From JAGNZR01 sp051659505 (GTDB lineage: Bacteria > Fusobacteriota > Fusobacteriia > Fusobacteriales > Fusobacteriaceae): DNA of 24,806 nucleotides. Of this stretch, positions 8,635-16,243 are shown piece by piece; positions within the stretch are counted from its first letter, which is position 1, and each line of letters opens with the position of its first letter. The translations under genes were made by a program, and so were the position numbers. Below the pieces are notes generated by a model, which was not told where the DNA came from, did no database searches, and saw nothing but the letters and a program-made list of their open reading frames with translations. The DNA is taken from the NCBI GenBank assembly GCA_051659505.1, contig JBOFOQ010000028.1, positions 1 to 24,806 on the forward strand, read 5' to 3'.

Positions 8635-9099
8635 TTAATAACTTATATATTTATGTTCAATTTTAATATTTTTATTTTCAATAATTATTATTCCGTAACT
8701 ATCATCTTTTAGAGCTCCTGGATTAAAGTAATAAATCTCATCCTTTATAAATAACTCTTTAATGTGTGTATGTCCAAATATAACTATATTAGCTTTTATC
8801 TCTTGAGATTTTTTTATTAAACTCTCATAAGTATTTTTCACATTATATAAATGACCATGAGTTAGAAAAAAAACTATATTTTCTAACTTATGTGTCACCT
8901 CTTCTTCATTTTTAGTGTCATAAAAATCACAATTTCCTCGAACTGCAATTTTTTTTATATTACTGTGCGTATACATTAAATTTTCTATATCTTCTGTACA
9001 GTCTCCTAGAAAAATAAGCGTATCTGGTTGTTCTTTTTCACAAAGATTTATTATTGAATCCTCTCTTCCATGAGAGTCTGATAAAACTAATATTTTCAT
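8635..9099 (-). CDS. YfcE/MJ0936-family metallophosphoesterase
   Basis: Small (154-residue) metal-dependent phosphodiesterase of the calcineurin-like fold. The family motifs are all visible: LSDSHG near residue 6, LGDCTED, RGNCDF, LTHGHLYNV, FGHTH and FNPGALKDD. The cellular substrate of this family is poorly defined. The start ATG has only a weak AGG upstream, and it lies three bases after the stop of the preceding gene, so translation is likely coupled. The codons for MYTHSNI embed a full iteron-like motif (8957-8975). Confidence 0.9.
   Translation of the reverse strand: MKILVLSDSHGREDSIINLCEKEQPDTLIFLGDCTEDIENLMYTHSNIKKIAVRGNCDFYDTKNEEEVTHKLENIVFFLTHGHLYNVKNTYESLIKKSQEIKANIVIFGHTHIKELFIKDEIYYFNPGALKDDSYGIIIIENKNIKIEHKYISY
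8957..8975 (-). repeat. Iteron-like motif inside a coding region
   Basis: On the minus strand the sequence is TGTATACGCACAGTAATAT. It fits the degenerate consensus TGTATAYRNRCARTAATAT at all 19 positions and differs from the origin copy at 18194-18212 at only two. It shares the CAGTAATAT ending with the copy at 18497-18515. It falls within the phosphodiesterase gene and encodes MYTHSNI, a region that is not part of the enzyme's conserved motifs. Confidence 0.6.
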
Positions 9100-9102
9100 A
9101 AA

Positions 9103-9867
9103 TTAACCTATGTATATTGACATTTTAACTTTCTCTAGTAATTTAAGCCCCATTTTTCTTGTTATTTTCTCGAAAAAATAAGAACGACTTAAATTTCCCA
9201 TAATGAGAAGGCCTTTTTTATCTTCCAGTGTCTCTAGTAAATTTTCTTTAGTTTTTATAGTTATTTCATTAATATTTTTACCTTTTTCAGTTAAATATTT
9301 ATTTAAAATATTTGTTTTTTCTTCTGACATTACAGAAACAGAATTAAAATCATTGAAACTTGGGAAAATATTTGTAAAACTATAGCAACTTCTATTTACT
9401 TTTATTCCATCATCATTAGCTATATACAAATTAGAAAAATCTAATTTGTCATTACCTAAAATTATAAGGGATTTATAATTTTCTTTTAAAACTTCAATTA
9501 AAACATCTGAAGCTAAATTCATTTTTCCTAATATCAATAAATCATTTGATTTCATATACTCTCTTATTGTTTCTCCTGTTATACCAATTTCATGGACTAT
9601 CTCTATTTTAAGATTATTTTCTTTTAATTTTTTCTTAATATTCTCCATTCCTTCTTGCTCAAAATAAACCCAATCTTCTGTTAAACTATTTCTCGTTGAA
9701 TCCATAATCATTCCATCAATTCCTTGACCTAAAATAGCTTCTGCTCTTATATCACTAAGATAAAGTCCTGAGAGTGATAAATTAAATTGCTCTTTTAAAT
9801 ATTTACAACTTTCTGTAACATTTTCTATATTTTCTCCATTTCCAAATAAAACCAAAGCTTTTTTCAC
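9103..9867 (-). CDS. Tandem universal-stress-protein-like protein (hypothetical)
   Basis: I do not recognise this 254-residue protein as a named family. It has the alpha/beta look of two degenerate UspA-type domains. The first (about 1-140) starts KKALVLFGNGENIENV and reaches NDLLILGKMN. The second (about 142-254) starts NLYIANDDG and ends LLIMGNLSRSYFFEKITRK then VKMSIYIG, which resembles the Usp C-terminal pattern of a GxxxR loop followed by a last strand. No membrane segment or signal peptide is seen. The start is a GTG (9865-9867) with a strong GGGAGG four to five bases upstream. It is 26 bases downstream of gyrA and 3 bases upstream of the phosphodiesterase, so probably in the same transcript. 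Confidence 0.6.
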   Translation of the reverse strand: MKKALVLFGNGENIENVTESCKYLKEQFNLSLSGLYLSDIRAEAILGQGIDGMIMDSTRNSLTEDWVYFEQEGMENIKKKLKENNLKIEIVHEIGITGETIREYMKSNDLLILGKMNLASDVLIEVLKENYKSLIILGNDKLDFSNLYIANDDGIKVNRSCYSFTNIFPSFNDFNSVSVMSEEKTNILNKYLTEKGKNINEITIKTKENLLETLEDKKGLLIMGNLSRSYFFEKITRKMGLKLLEKVKMSIYIG

Positions 9868-9893
9868 AAAACCTCCCTCATTTTAATTAAAAA

Positions 9894-12467
9894 TTAATCA
9901 TTATTACTTTCTGATGATATTTCCATTTCAAATTCTTCATCTTCCTTATTACTCTCAAGGACAACTATATCTTCTTTTTTTATTTCTGAATTATTTAAGT
10001 TTTCTAGCTCATCCAATAGTTCTTCTTCAAGTTCCGCTTGTACTTTAGCAATTGAAACAAGTTTTTCATCCTCAGCTATTCTCATTATTTTTATACCTTG
10101 GGTTGCTCTTCCATAAATAGAAATTTTTTCAGCAGGTGTTCTAATTACTACACCTGATGAAGTTATTGCCATTATTTCTTCGTCTCCTTCTACTGGAGTA
10201 ACTGAAACTACATCTCCTGTTTTCTCATTACATCTTATATTTATAACTCCTTTTCCTGCTCTACCTTGAAGAGGATATTCGCCCATATTAGTACGCTTTC
10301 CAAATCCTTTTTCTGTAACAGTTAAAATAGTTTTCTGCTCTTTTAAAATAGAGGCAGTAACTATTTCATCATTAGTTTTAAGAGAAATTCCTTTAACTCC
10401 TGAAGCATTTCTACCAATCTCTCTAATTTCTCCCATACAGAATCTTATTGCATGACCATGTTTTGTAGCCATGAACATTTGGTCTTGTTCGTTATCCATA
10501 AGTCCAACATAGATTATATCATCATCTTCTCGAAGTTTTATTGCTTTTATTCCATTACTTCTTAAGTTTTTAAATGCATCTAAGCTCGTTTTCTTTATTG
10601 TTCCTTTTTTAGTAGCAAATACAACACTTCTATGCTCTGAAAATTCTGTAACTTTAATTATTGAACGAACTTTTTCATTTTCATCTAATTTGATTATGTT
10701 AGCAATAAGTTTACCTCTAGATTGCTTTGAAAAATCTGGAATTTCATAAACTTTTAGGTTAAATACTCTTCCTTTATCAGTGAAAATCATTAAGCTATTT
10801 AAGTTTGAAGCTGAGTATATACTCTCAACAAAATCATCTTCTACTGTATTTTGAGTCGAGACTCCTTTTCCACCTCTTTTTTGTGCTCTATACTTATTCA
10901 CTTCCATTCTTTTTACATAACCTTTTCTTGTAATGGTTATTATAACATCTTCGTCCTTTATTAAATCTTCAGCATTTATATCTAGTCTTTCTTGCTCTAT
11001 TTGTGTTCTTCTCTCATCTGAATATTTTTCTTTTATCTCTATAAGGTCTGTTTTTATTATGTCATAAACTCTTGACTCGTTGGCTAATATATCTTTTAAA
11101 TCTATTATAATCTTTTGAATCTCATTATATTCATTATCAATTTTAGCTTTTTCCATTCCAGTAAGTCTTTGTAATCTTAATTCTAGTATAGCTTTAGCTT
11201 GAACTTCACTAAAAGAATATTTAGATATTAAATTTTCTTTTGCTACATTTGCATCTGTTGATGCTCTAATCATCTCAATTATTCTGTCTATATTTTCTAA
11301 AGCAATTTTAAATCCTAATAAAATATGAGATCTTTTTTCTGCTTTATCTAAATCAAATTGTGTTCTTCTAACAATAACATTAACTCTATGCTTTAAGTAT
11401 TCTTCTAAAATTTCTTTTAAAGTCATTACTTTAGGTACATTGTTACAAAGTGCTAATAATATTATTCCAAATGTATTTTGAAGTTCTGTAAACTTATAAA
11501 GTTTATTTAGCACTAGTTCAGGTTCTTCACCTTTTTTTAATTCTATTACAACTCTAATTCCATCTCTATCTGATTCATCTCTTAAATCAGTTATCCCTGT
11601 AAGTTTTTTTTCTTTTACAAGTTCAGCTATTTTTTCTATAAGTGAAGACTTATTAAGTTGATAAGGTATTTCTTTTATTATTATTGCAGTTTTTCCAGAT
11701 TTAGCTTCTTCTATTTCAACTTTTCCTCTAACCCTAACTCTTCCTCTACCAGTTAGGTAGGCATCATAAATACCTTTAGTTCCATCTATTATTCCACCAG
11801 TTGGGAAATCAGGTCCTTTTATATAATGAATAAGTTCTCTAGGGTCAATATCTTTATTGTCCACAAGGGCTAAAACTCCATCACAAATCTCTCTTAAATT
11901 ATGAGGGGGAATGTTTGTAGCCATTCCTACTGCTATTCCTGTAGCACCGTTTAGTAACAAATGAGGAATTCGTGCTGGTAGTACTGTTGGTTCGTCTAAT
12001 GAGTCATCAAAGTTTTTTCTCCACTCAACTGTATTTTTATCTATATCATCTAAAAGCTCACTTGTTATTTTTGACATTCTAGCTTCTGTATATCTCATTG
12101 CTGCTGCAGAATCTCCGTCTATTGAACCGAAGTTTCCGTGACCATCAACTAATGGGTATCTATAACTAAATTCTTGTGCCATTCTTACCATTGTATTATA
12201 AACTGAAGAATCTCCATGGGGATGATACTTACCTAAAACTTCTCCAACTATTCTAGCTGATTTTTTATGTGGTTTATCATGAGTCATTCCCATTTCATTC
12301 ATAGCAAACAAAACTCTTCTATGAACTGGTTTTAATCCATCTCTTACATCAGGAAGAGCTCTACTTACAATAACACTCATGGAATAATCTAAATAAGATT
12401 CTTTCATTTCATCTTCTATATATCTATTACTTATTGCATCTAAAGTATTTTCAATACTACTTGACAT
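9894..12467 (-). CDS. gyrA: DNA gyrase subunit A
   Basis: Breakage-reunion subunit of gyrase, which introduces negative supercoils. The 857-residue protein has the catalytic tyrosine Y126 in AMRYTEARM, and the N-terminal winged-helix domain with HPHGDSSVYN. A coiled-coil gate follows. The beta-propeller carries the GyrA box as QKRGGKG (529-535; classic QRRGGKG), which distinguishes it from ParC. The last 50 or so residues form a highly acidic tail. Residue 91, matching E. coli GyrA Asp87 of the quinolone-resistance region, is Asn (codon AAT); residue 87 is Ser as in sensitive enzymes. Start: GGAGG seven bases before the ATG. It is separated from gyrB by a 74-base gap holding an iteron-like motif. 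Confidence 0.97.
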   Translation of the reverse strand: MSSSIENTLDAISNRYIEDEMKESYLDYSMSVIVSRALPDVRDGLKPVHRRVLFAMNEMGMTHDKPHKKSARIVGEVLGKYHPHGDSSVYNTMVRMAQEFSYRYPLVDGHGNFGSIDGDSAAAMRYTEARMSKITSELLDDIDKNTVEWRKNFDDSLDEPTVLPARIPHLLLNGATGIAVGMATNIPPHNLREICDGVLALVDNKDIDPRELIHYIKGPDFPTGGIIDGTKGIYDAYLTGRGRVRVRGKVEIEEAKSGKTAIIIKEIPYQLNKSSLIEKIAELVKEKKLTGITDLRDESDRDGIRVVIELKKGEEPELVLNKLYKFTELQNTFGIILLALCNNVPKVMTLKEILEEYLKHRVNVIVRRTQFDLDKAEKRSHILLGFKIALENIDRIIEMIRASTDANVAKENLISKYSFSEVQAKAILELRLQRLTGMEKAKIDNEYNEIQKIIIDLKDILANESRVYDIIKTDLIEIKEKYSDERRTQIEQERLDINAEDLIKDEDVIITITRKGYVKRMEVNKYRAQKRGGKGVSTQNTVEDDFVESIYSASNLNSLMIFTDKGRVFNLKVYEIPDFSKQSRGKLIANIIKLDENEKVRSIIKVTEFSEHRSVVFATKKGTIKKTSLDAFKNLRSNGIKAIKLREDDDIIYVGLMDNEQDQMFMATKHGHAIRFCMGEIREIGRNASGVKGISLKTNDEIVTASILKEQKTILTVTEKGFGKRTNMGEYPLQGRAGKGVINIRCNEKTGDVVSVTPVEGDEEIMAITSSGVVIRTPAEKISIYGRATQGIKIMRIAEDEKLVSIAKVQAELEEELLDELENLNNSEIKKEDIVVLESNKEDEEFEMEISSESNND

Positions 12468-12504
12468 TAATTTTCCTCCAAAGCTAAACTATTTTTGTAT
12501 AAAT

Positions 12505-12522
12505 TATTATTGATTATATACA
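12505..12522 (-). repeat. Dispersed iteron-like motif between gyrB and gyrA
   Basis: On the minus strand the sequence is TGTATATAATCAATAATA. The outer blocks TGTATATA and CAATAATA are intact. Relative to the origin copy at 18248 only the two central positions differ (AT for CG). It lies in the 74-base, nearly pure A/T gap between gyrB and gyrA, so a chance match is more likely here than for the 3251 or 8957 copies. Confidence 0.45.
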
Positions 12523-12541
12523 TATATAATTATATATTTTT

Positions 12542-14464
12542 TTATATATCTAAATTTTTAACATACTCAGCATGTTCCTCTATAAACTCTCTTCTAGGTT
12601 CAACTTTATCCCCCATAAGTTTATCAAATAAAATATCTGCAGCTCTTACATCGTCTACTGATACTTTTAATAAGGTTCTTGAGTCTGGATTCATAGTTGT
12701 ACTCCAAAGTTGCTCTGGGTTCATCTCTCCTAGTCCTTTATATCTTTGAAGAGTATATTTTTTATTCTCACTTTCCATTTTTATAGCAACATCTTTCATT
12801 TGTTTTTCTGTATAAGCATAAACTACTGATTTTCCAGAACTTACTTTATAAAGTGGAGGTTGAGCTATGAAAACATTACCATTTTGAATTAAATCAATCA
12901 TGTATCGATAAAAGAATGTTAAAATAAGTGTTCTAATATGAGCTCCGTCTACGTCGGCATCGGTCATTATTATTATTTTTCCATATCTTAATTTTTCTAA
13001 AGTAAAATTATCTCCAATACTTGTTCCAAATGCTGTTATAAGAGATCTTATTTCAGTATTTTCAAGAGCTCTGTGAAGTCCAGATTTTTCAACATTTATT
13101 ATTTTTCCTCTTAGAGGTAGTATCGCTTGGAATGCTCTATCTCGTCCTTGTTTTGCTGACCCACCAGCTGACTCTCCCTCAACTATGTATACTTCACATT
13201 CATCAGGATTTTTAGATGAACAATCTGCTAATTTTCCTGGAAGTGAACCTATATCTAAAGCTGATTTTCTAAGAACTAATTCCCTTGCTCTTTGAGCTGC
13301 TTCTCTAGCTTTTTTAGAAAACATAATTTTTTCTATAATATTTTTTGCTACATTTGGATTATCCTCTAAAAACATTTTTAAATAGCTTCCAACAATATTT
13401 GAAGCTATTCCTGTAACTTCTGAATTTCCAAGTTTTGTTTTAGTTTGACCTTCAAACTGTGGCTCAGGGATTTTAACAGAGATTATGGCTACTAATCCTT
13501 CTCTTACATCCCCCCCTTGGAGCTTTCCATCTTTATCTTTTAAAAAACCTAGAGTTTTTCCTAGATCATTTATAACTCTTGTAAGTGCAGTTCTAAATCC
13601 ACTTACATGGGTTCCCCCTTCATGGGTATTGATATTATTTACAAATGAGTAGACAACTTCAGTTTGGTTAACAGTATAAAGCATTGAAATTTCAACAGAA
13701 ACTCCATCTTGTTCACCCATCATATATATAGGTTCTTTCACTATTCGCATACTATCTTTTCCTACTATTTCATCTAAGAAATCAATTATTCCACCATCAA
13801 ATTTCAGTGATTCGTGTTTTTGTTTTTCAATTTCTGTTTTTCTTAAATCACTTATCTCAATTGTTAATCCTTTATTTAAATAAGCAAGTTCTTTTAATCT
13901 TGTGTGTAAAATACTGTAACTATAAATTAATGTTTCAAAAATCTCTTTATCTGGTTTAAATTTTACTGTTGTTCCTGTTTCATCATCTACCATTTTTCCT
14001 ATTATTTTAACATCTTCAACTGGAACACCTTTATTATATTTTTGATACCATATTTTTCCGTCTCTTCTAACTGTAATTTCTAGCCACTCAGAAAGAGCAT
14101 TTACTACAGATATACCAACACCATGTAAACCACCAGAAACTTTGTAATTATTATTCTCAAATTTTCCACCAGCATGAAGAACTGTTAACACTATTTCCAT
14201 TGCAGATTTTCCGTATTTAGGGTGTATTCCTGTTGGAATTCCTCTACCATTATCTGTAACTTCTATTATATTATCTGGAAGTATACTAACTAATATTTTG
14301 TTACACTCTCCTGCTAATGCCTCATCTACTGAATTATCTACAACTTCCCATACAAGGTGGTGTAAACCTCTTTCTGACGTAGTTCCAATATACATTCCAG
14401 GCCTTTTTCTAACTGCTTCTAATCCTTCTAGTACTGTTATATTTTCCGCTTGATAGTTACTCAT
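12542..14464 (-). CDS. gyrB: DNA gyrase subunit B
   Basis: ATPase subunit of gyrase. The GHKL ATPase domain shows EVVDNSVDEA (E40, N44), DNGRGIP and GGLHGVG. The Toprim domain shows VEGESAGGSAKQGRDR and MTDADVDGAHIRT, and the C-terminus has RYKGLGEMNPEQLW. The 640-residue length matches standard gyrB. I place the start at the ATG at 14462-14464 (MSNYQAENI), with GGAGG five bases upstream. An in-frame GTG four codons earlier would fall inside that ribosome-binding site. The start overlaps the end of dciA by 8 bases, so expression is probably coupled. It is part of the yaaA-recF-dciA-gyrB-gyrA series. Confidence 0.97.
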   Translation of the reverse strand: MSNYQAENITVLEGLEAVRKRPGMYIGTTSERGLHHLVWEVVDNSVDEALAGECNKILVSILPDNIIEVTDNGRGIPTGIHPKYGKSAMEIVLTVLHAGGKFENNNYKVSGGLHGVGISVVNALSEWLEITVRRDGKIWYQKYNKGVPVEDVKIIGKMVDDETGTTVKFKPDKEIFETLIYSYSILHTRLKELAYLNKGLTIEISDLRKTEIEKQKHESLKFDGGIIDFLDEIVGKDSMRIVKEPIYMMGEQDGVSVEISMLYTVNQTEVVYSFVNNINTHEGGTHVSGFRTALTRVINDLGKTLGFLKDKDGKLQGGDVREGLVAIISVKIPEPQFEGQTKTKLGNSEVTGIASNIVGSYLKMFLEDNPNVAKNIIEKIMFSKKAREAAQRARELVLRKSALDIGSLPGKLADCSSKNPDECEVYIVEGESAGGSAKQGRDRAFQAILPLRGKIINVEKSGLHRALENTEIRSLITAFGTSIGDNFTLEKLRYGKIIIMTDADVDGAHIRTLILTFFYRYMIDLIQNGNVFIAQPPLYKVSSGKSVVYAYTEKQMKDVAIKMESENKKYTLQRYKGLGEMNPEQLWSTTMNPDSRTLLKVSVDDVRAADILFDKLMGDKVEPRREFIEEHAEYVKNLDI

Positions 14465-14780
14465 TATTTCCTCCACAAATTTTCTTCACTGCTAATTCTA
14501 AATTCCCTATTTTATATCTTATTTCTTTTATGTAATCTTCATTTATTAATTCATTGCATTTTTTTATATATTTTTCTTCATTTAAAATCATATGGTGCAT
14601 AACTGTACTACTTTCCACAATAACATGAAGAGTTCTCTCTTTTATATAATTTGGAAAACTTTTTTTTTCTAAATTTCCAACAATATTAACCCAATTTATT
14701 TTTATGTAAGTTTCTTTTAATTTTCTACTTTTTTTCAGCGCTTCATCTATAAGATTTTTTATACTTAATGTTTTTAGCAT
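14457..14780 (-). CDS. dciA: DUF721/DciA-like replicative helicase loader
   Basis: A 107-residue DUF721 protein. The family's N-terminal pattern is present: a short helix, then W30-VNIVG, then the strand-rich stretch RTLHVIVESSTVMHHMILN near residues 49-68. DciA proteins load or operate the replicative helicase DnaB in bacteria that lack DnaC/DnaI-type loaders. The gene overlaps the end of recF by 7 bases and the start of gyrB by 8 bases. Placement between recF and gyrB is known from other phyla. Start: GGAG seven bases before the ATG. Family assignment is by pattern only and this copy is short, but the position supports it. Its presence beside a plasmid-type initiator gives a possible helicase-loading partner. 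Confidence 0.8.
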   Translation of the reverse strand: MLKTLSIKNLIDEALKKSRKLKETYIKINWVNIVGNLEKKSFPNYIKERTLHVIVESSTVMHHMILNEEKYIKKCNELINEDYIKEIRYKIGNLELAVKKICGGNNE

Positions 14781-15871
14781 AATATTTCTCCATTTTTAAT
14801 TTCAAAATTTTCACTCTCTATATCTAGCTGGTTCGTTGAACTTATAAAAAGTTGAATTTTTCTTTTTTTTAGATAATCTAAAATATTATTTTTTCTTGAA
14901 TTATCAAAATAAGATGAAATGTCATCTATTATAAAAATTGGATTTTCTCTTTTTTCTTTATAGATCATATCAATTTCTGAAAGTTTTAATGCAAATATTA
15001 TAGATTTTTTTTCACCTTGAGATGAATAAGATTTAGAATCTTTTTCATTTAACAAAAATTTGAATTCGTCCCTTTGAGGACCTACAAGTGAATGTCCATA
15101 CCTTATCTCACTAAACCTTTGTTTGATTATTTCATTTTTCACTTTTTCTTTTATTATTTCCAAAGAATCTTTTTTATCATAATTAATTTCTGATACGTAT
15201 TTTATATTTAACTCTTTTTTACTATCAAAAATTTTCCTATAATTTAGATTTAATAAAATTGAAATTCTATTTATGTATTCTATTCTTCTTTTTATAATAT
15301 TAGAGGCTAAAAATATAAATTCCTCTTCGTATACTTCATAAATCTCATCTTTAGTTTTTTTCTCTTTTAAATACTGATTTCTTACTTTTAAAACTTTTGT
15401 AAAATTTTTCAAAAGTTTATAATATTCTTCATTACTTTGAGATATTTCCTCATCGAAAAACTTTCTTCTTATACTGGGAGACCCTGTTATTAACTCTATA
15501 TCTTCTGGAATAAAAATAACAGCATTAATTTTACCATAAAATTCCTCATGATTTACCTTTTTCCCGTTAAAGTTATATTCTTTTTTTCTATCAGAAAATT
15601 TTACTGATATGTTTTTTTCACCTAATTTATCTTCGTATTCTAAATAACTTCCACATTTATCTTTTTCATATTTTATTAGTTCTTGAATTTTATTACTTCT
15701 AAAACTTTTCCCTGTTGCTGTAAAATATATAGATTCTAGTATACTTGTCTTACCTTGACCATTTTTACCATGAAAAAGATTGAAATTATCATTAAACTTT
15801 ATACTTGAATCTTTTAAGTTTCTGAAATTTATAAAGTTTATTTTTTTTAATTTCAAATTTTTCACCGCCAT
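14774..15871 (-). CDS. recF: DNA replication/repair protein RecF
   Basis: SMC-like ATPase of the RecFOR pathway, which helps load RecA at single-strand gaps. The 365-residue protein has Walker A GKNGQGKTS (35-43), the N-terminal FINFRNL motif, RRKFFDEEIS near residue 130, the ABC signature SSQGEKKSI, and Walker B IFIIDDISSYFD. The start is uncertain. The ATG at 15869-15871 lacks a clear ribosome-binding site. An in-frame TTG at 15854-15856 (LKLKKINF) has GGCGGTG five to six bases upstream and may be the true start, five residues shorter. It follows yaaA by 9 bases. dnaN, the usual upstream neighbour of recF, is absent. Confidence 0.95.
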   Translation of the reverse strand: MAVKNLKLKKINFINFRNLKDSSIKFNDNFNLFHGKNGQGKTSILESIYFTATGKSFRSNKIQELIKYEKDKCGSYLEYEDKLGEKNISVKFSDRKKEYNFNGKKVNHEEFYGKINAVIFIPEDIELITGSPSIRRKFFDEEISQSNEEYYKLLKNFTKVLKVRNQYLKEKKTKDEIYEVYEEEFIFLASNIIKRRIEYINRISILLNLNYRKIFDSKKELNIKYVSEINYDKKDSLEIIKEKVKNEIIKQRFSEIRYGHSLVGPQRDEFKFLLNEKDSKSYSSQGEKKSIIFALKLSEIDMIYKEKRENPIFIIDDISSYFDNSRKNNILDYLKKRKIQLFISSTNQLDIESENFEIKNGEILC

Positions 15872-15880
15872 TTTAGAATG

Positions 15881-16099
15881 TTACATTTCTATTTTTTTTA
15901 TCTCAAATTCCTTTTCCTGAAATTTAACTTTATCTCCATTATAAAGTTTCTTTCCTCTTCTAATTTCCACTTCATTATTAACAAGAACAACCCCTTCTTG
16001 TATAAAATATTTAGCATCAACACCACTACTTACAACTCCAACCCATTTTAAAAATTGGTCTAACTTTATAAATTCACTAGTTATTGTAATTATCTCCAT
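15881..16099 (-). CDS. yaaA: S4-domain RNA-binding protein YaaA
   Basis: A 72-residue S4 RNA-binding domain protein of the YaaA/RlbA type found beside recF at many origins. The S4 pattern is clear: IKLDQFLKWVGVVSSGVDAK then FIQEGVVLVNNEVEIRRGKK and a final LYNGDKVKF strand. These proteins are thought to bind RNA, possibly the ribosome; the exact role is unsettled. AGGAG lies eight bases before the ATG. It is the first gene of the recF-dciA-gyrBA series, about 60 bases downstream of a predicted promoter whose -35 box lies inside an iteron-like motif. Confidence 0.9.
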   Translation of the reverse strand: MEIITITSEFIKLDQFLKWVGVVSSGVDAKYFIQEGVVLVNNEVEIRRGKKLYNGDKVKFQEKEFEIKKIEM

Positions 16100-16168
16100 T
16101 CCACTATCTCCTATAAATAAATTTCATTAATAAATATCTATTATTTTCCTCTTTAAATAGTACCATAA

Positions 16169-16197
16169 ATTTTAGATTATGTATAGTAAATAGGCAA
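16169..16197 (-). promoter_or_regulatory. Predicted promoter of yaaA-recF-dciA-gyrB-gyrA
   Basis: Minus-strand -35 TTGCCT (16192-16197), 17-base spacer, -10 TAAAAT (16169-16174), giving a leader of about 60 bases before yaaA. The -35 box falls inside a degenerate iteron-like motif (16185-16201). This is the same arrangement as at the initiator's own promoter, so initiator binding would be expected to block it. No terminator is seen between the initiator gene and yaaA, so read-through is also possible. Confidence 0.55.
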
Positions 16198-16201
16198 TAA
16201 T
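16185..16201 (+). repeat. Degenerate iteron-like motif overlapping the yaaA promoter
   Basis: AGTAAATAGGCAATAAT matches the consensus over GTA, the Y-R-N-R centre and CAATAAT, with mismatches at positions 1 and 5 and after the end. It lies 22 bases from the start of the full copy at 16207 and in the same orientation, forming a tandem pair. Confidence 0.45.
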
Positions 16202-16206
16202 TTATA

Positions 16207-16225
16207 TGTATACAAACAATAATAA
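16207..16225 (+). repeat. Iteron-like motif downstream of the initiator gene
   Basis: TGTATACAAACAATAATAA matches the origin copy at 18194 except at one central position and the last base. It sits in the 144-base gap between the initiator gene and yaaA, so the initiator gene is bracketed by motif copies on both sides. Confidence 0.75.
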
Positions 16226-16243
16226 ATAGACCTAACCTAGGCT

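Noticed and set aside
9408..9430. TGTATATAGCTAATGATG on the minus strand in the stress-like gene
   Set aside because: Only the TGTATATA half fits; the CAATAATA half is broken.
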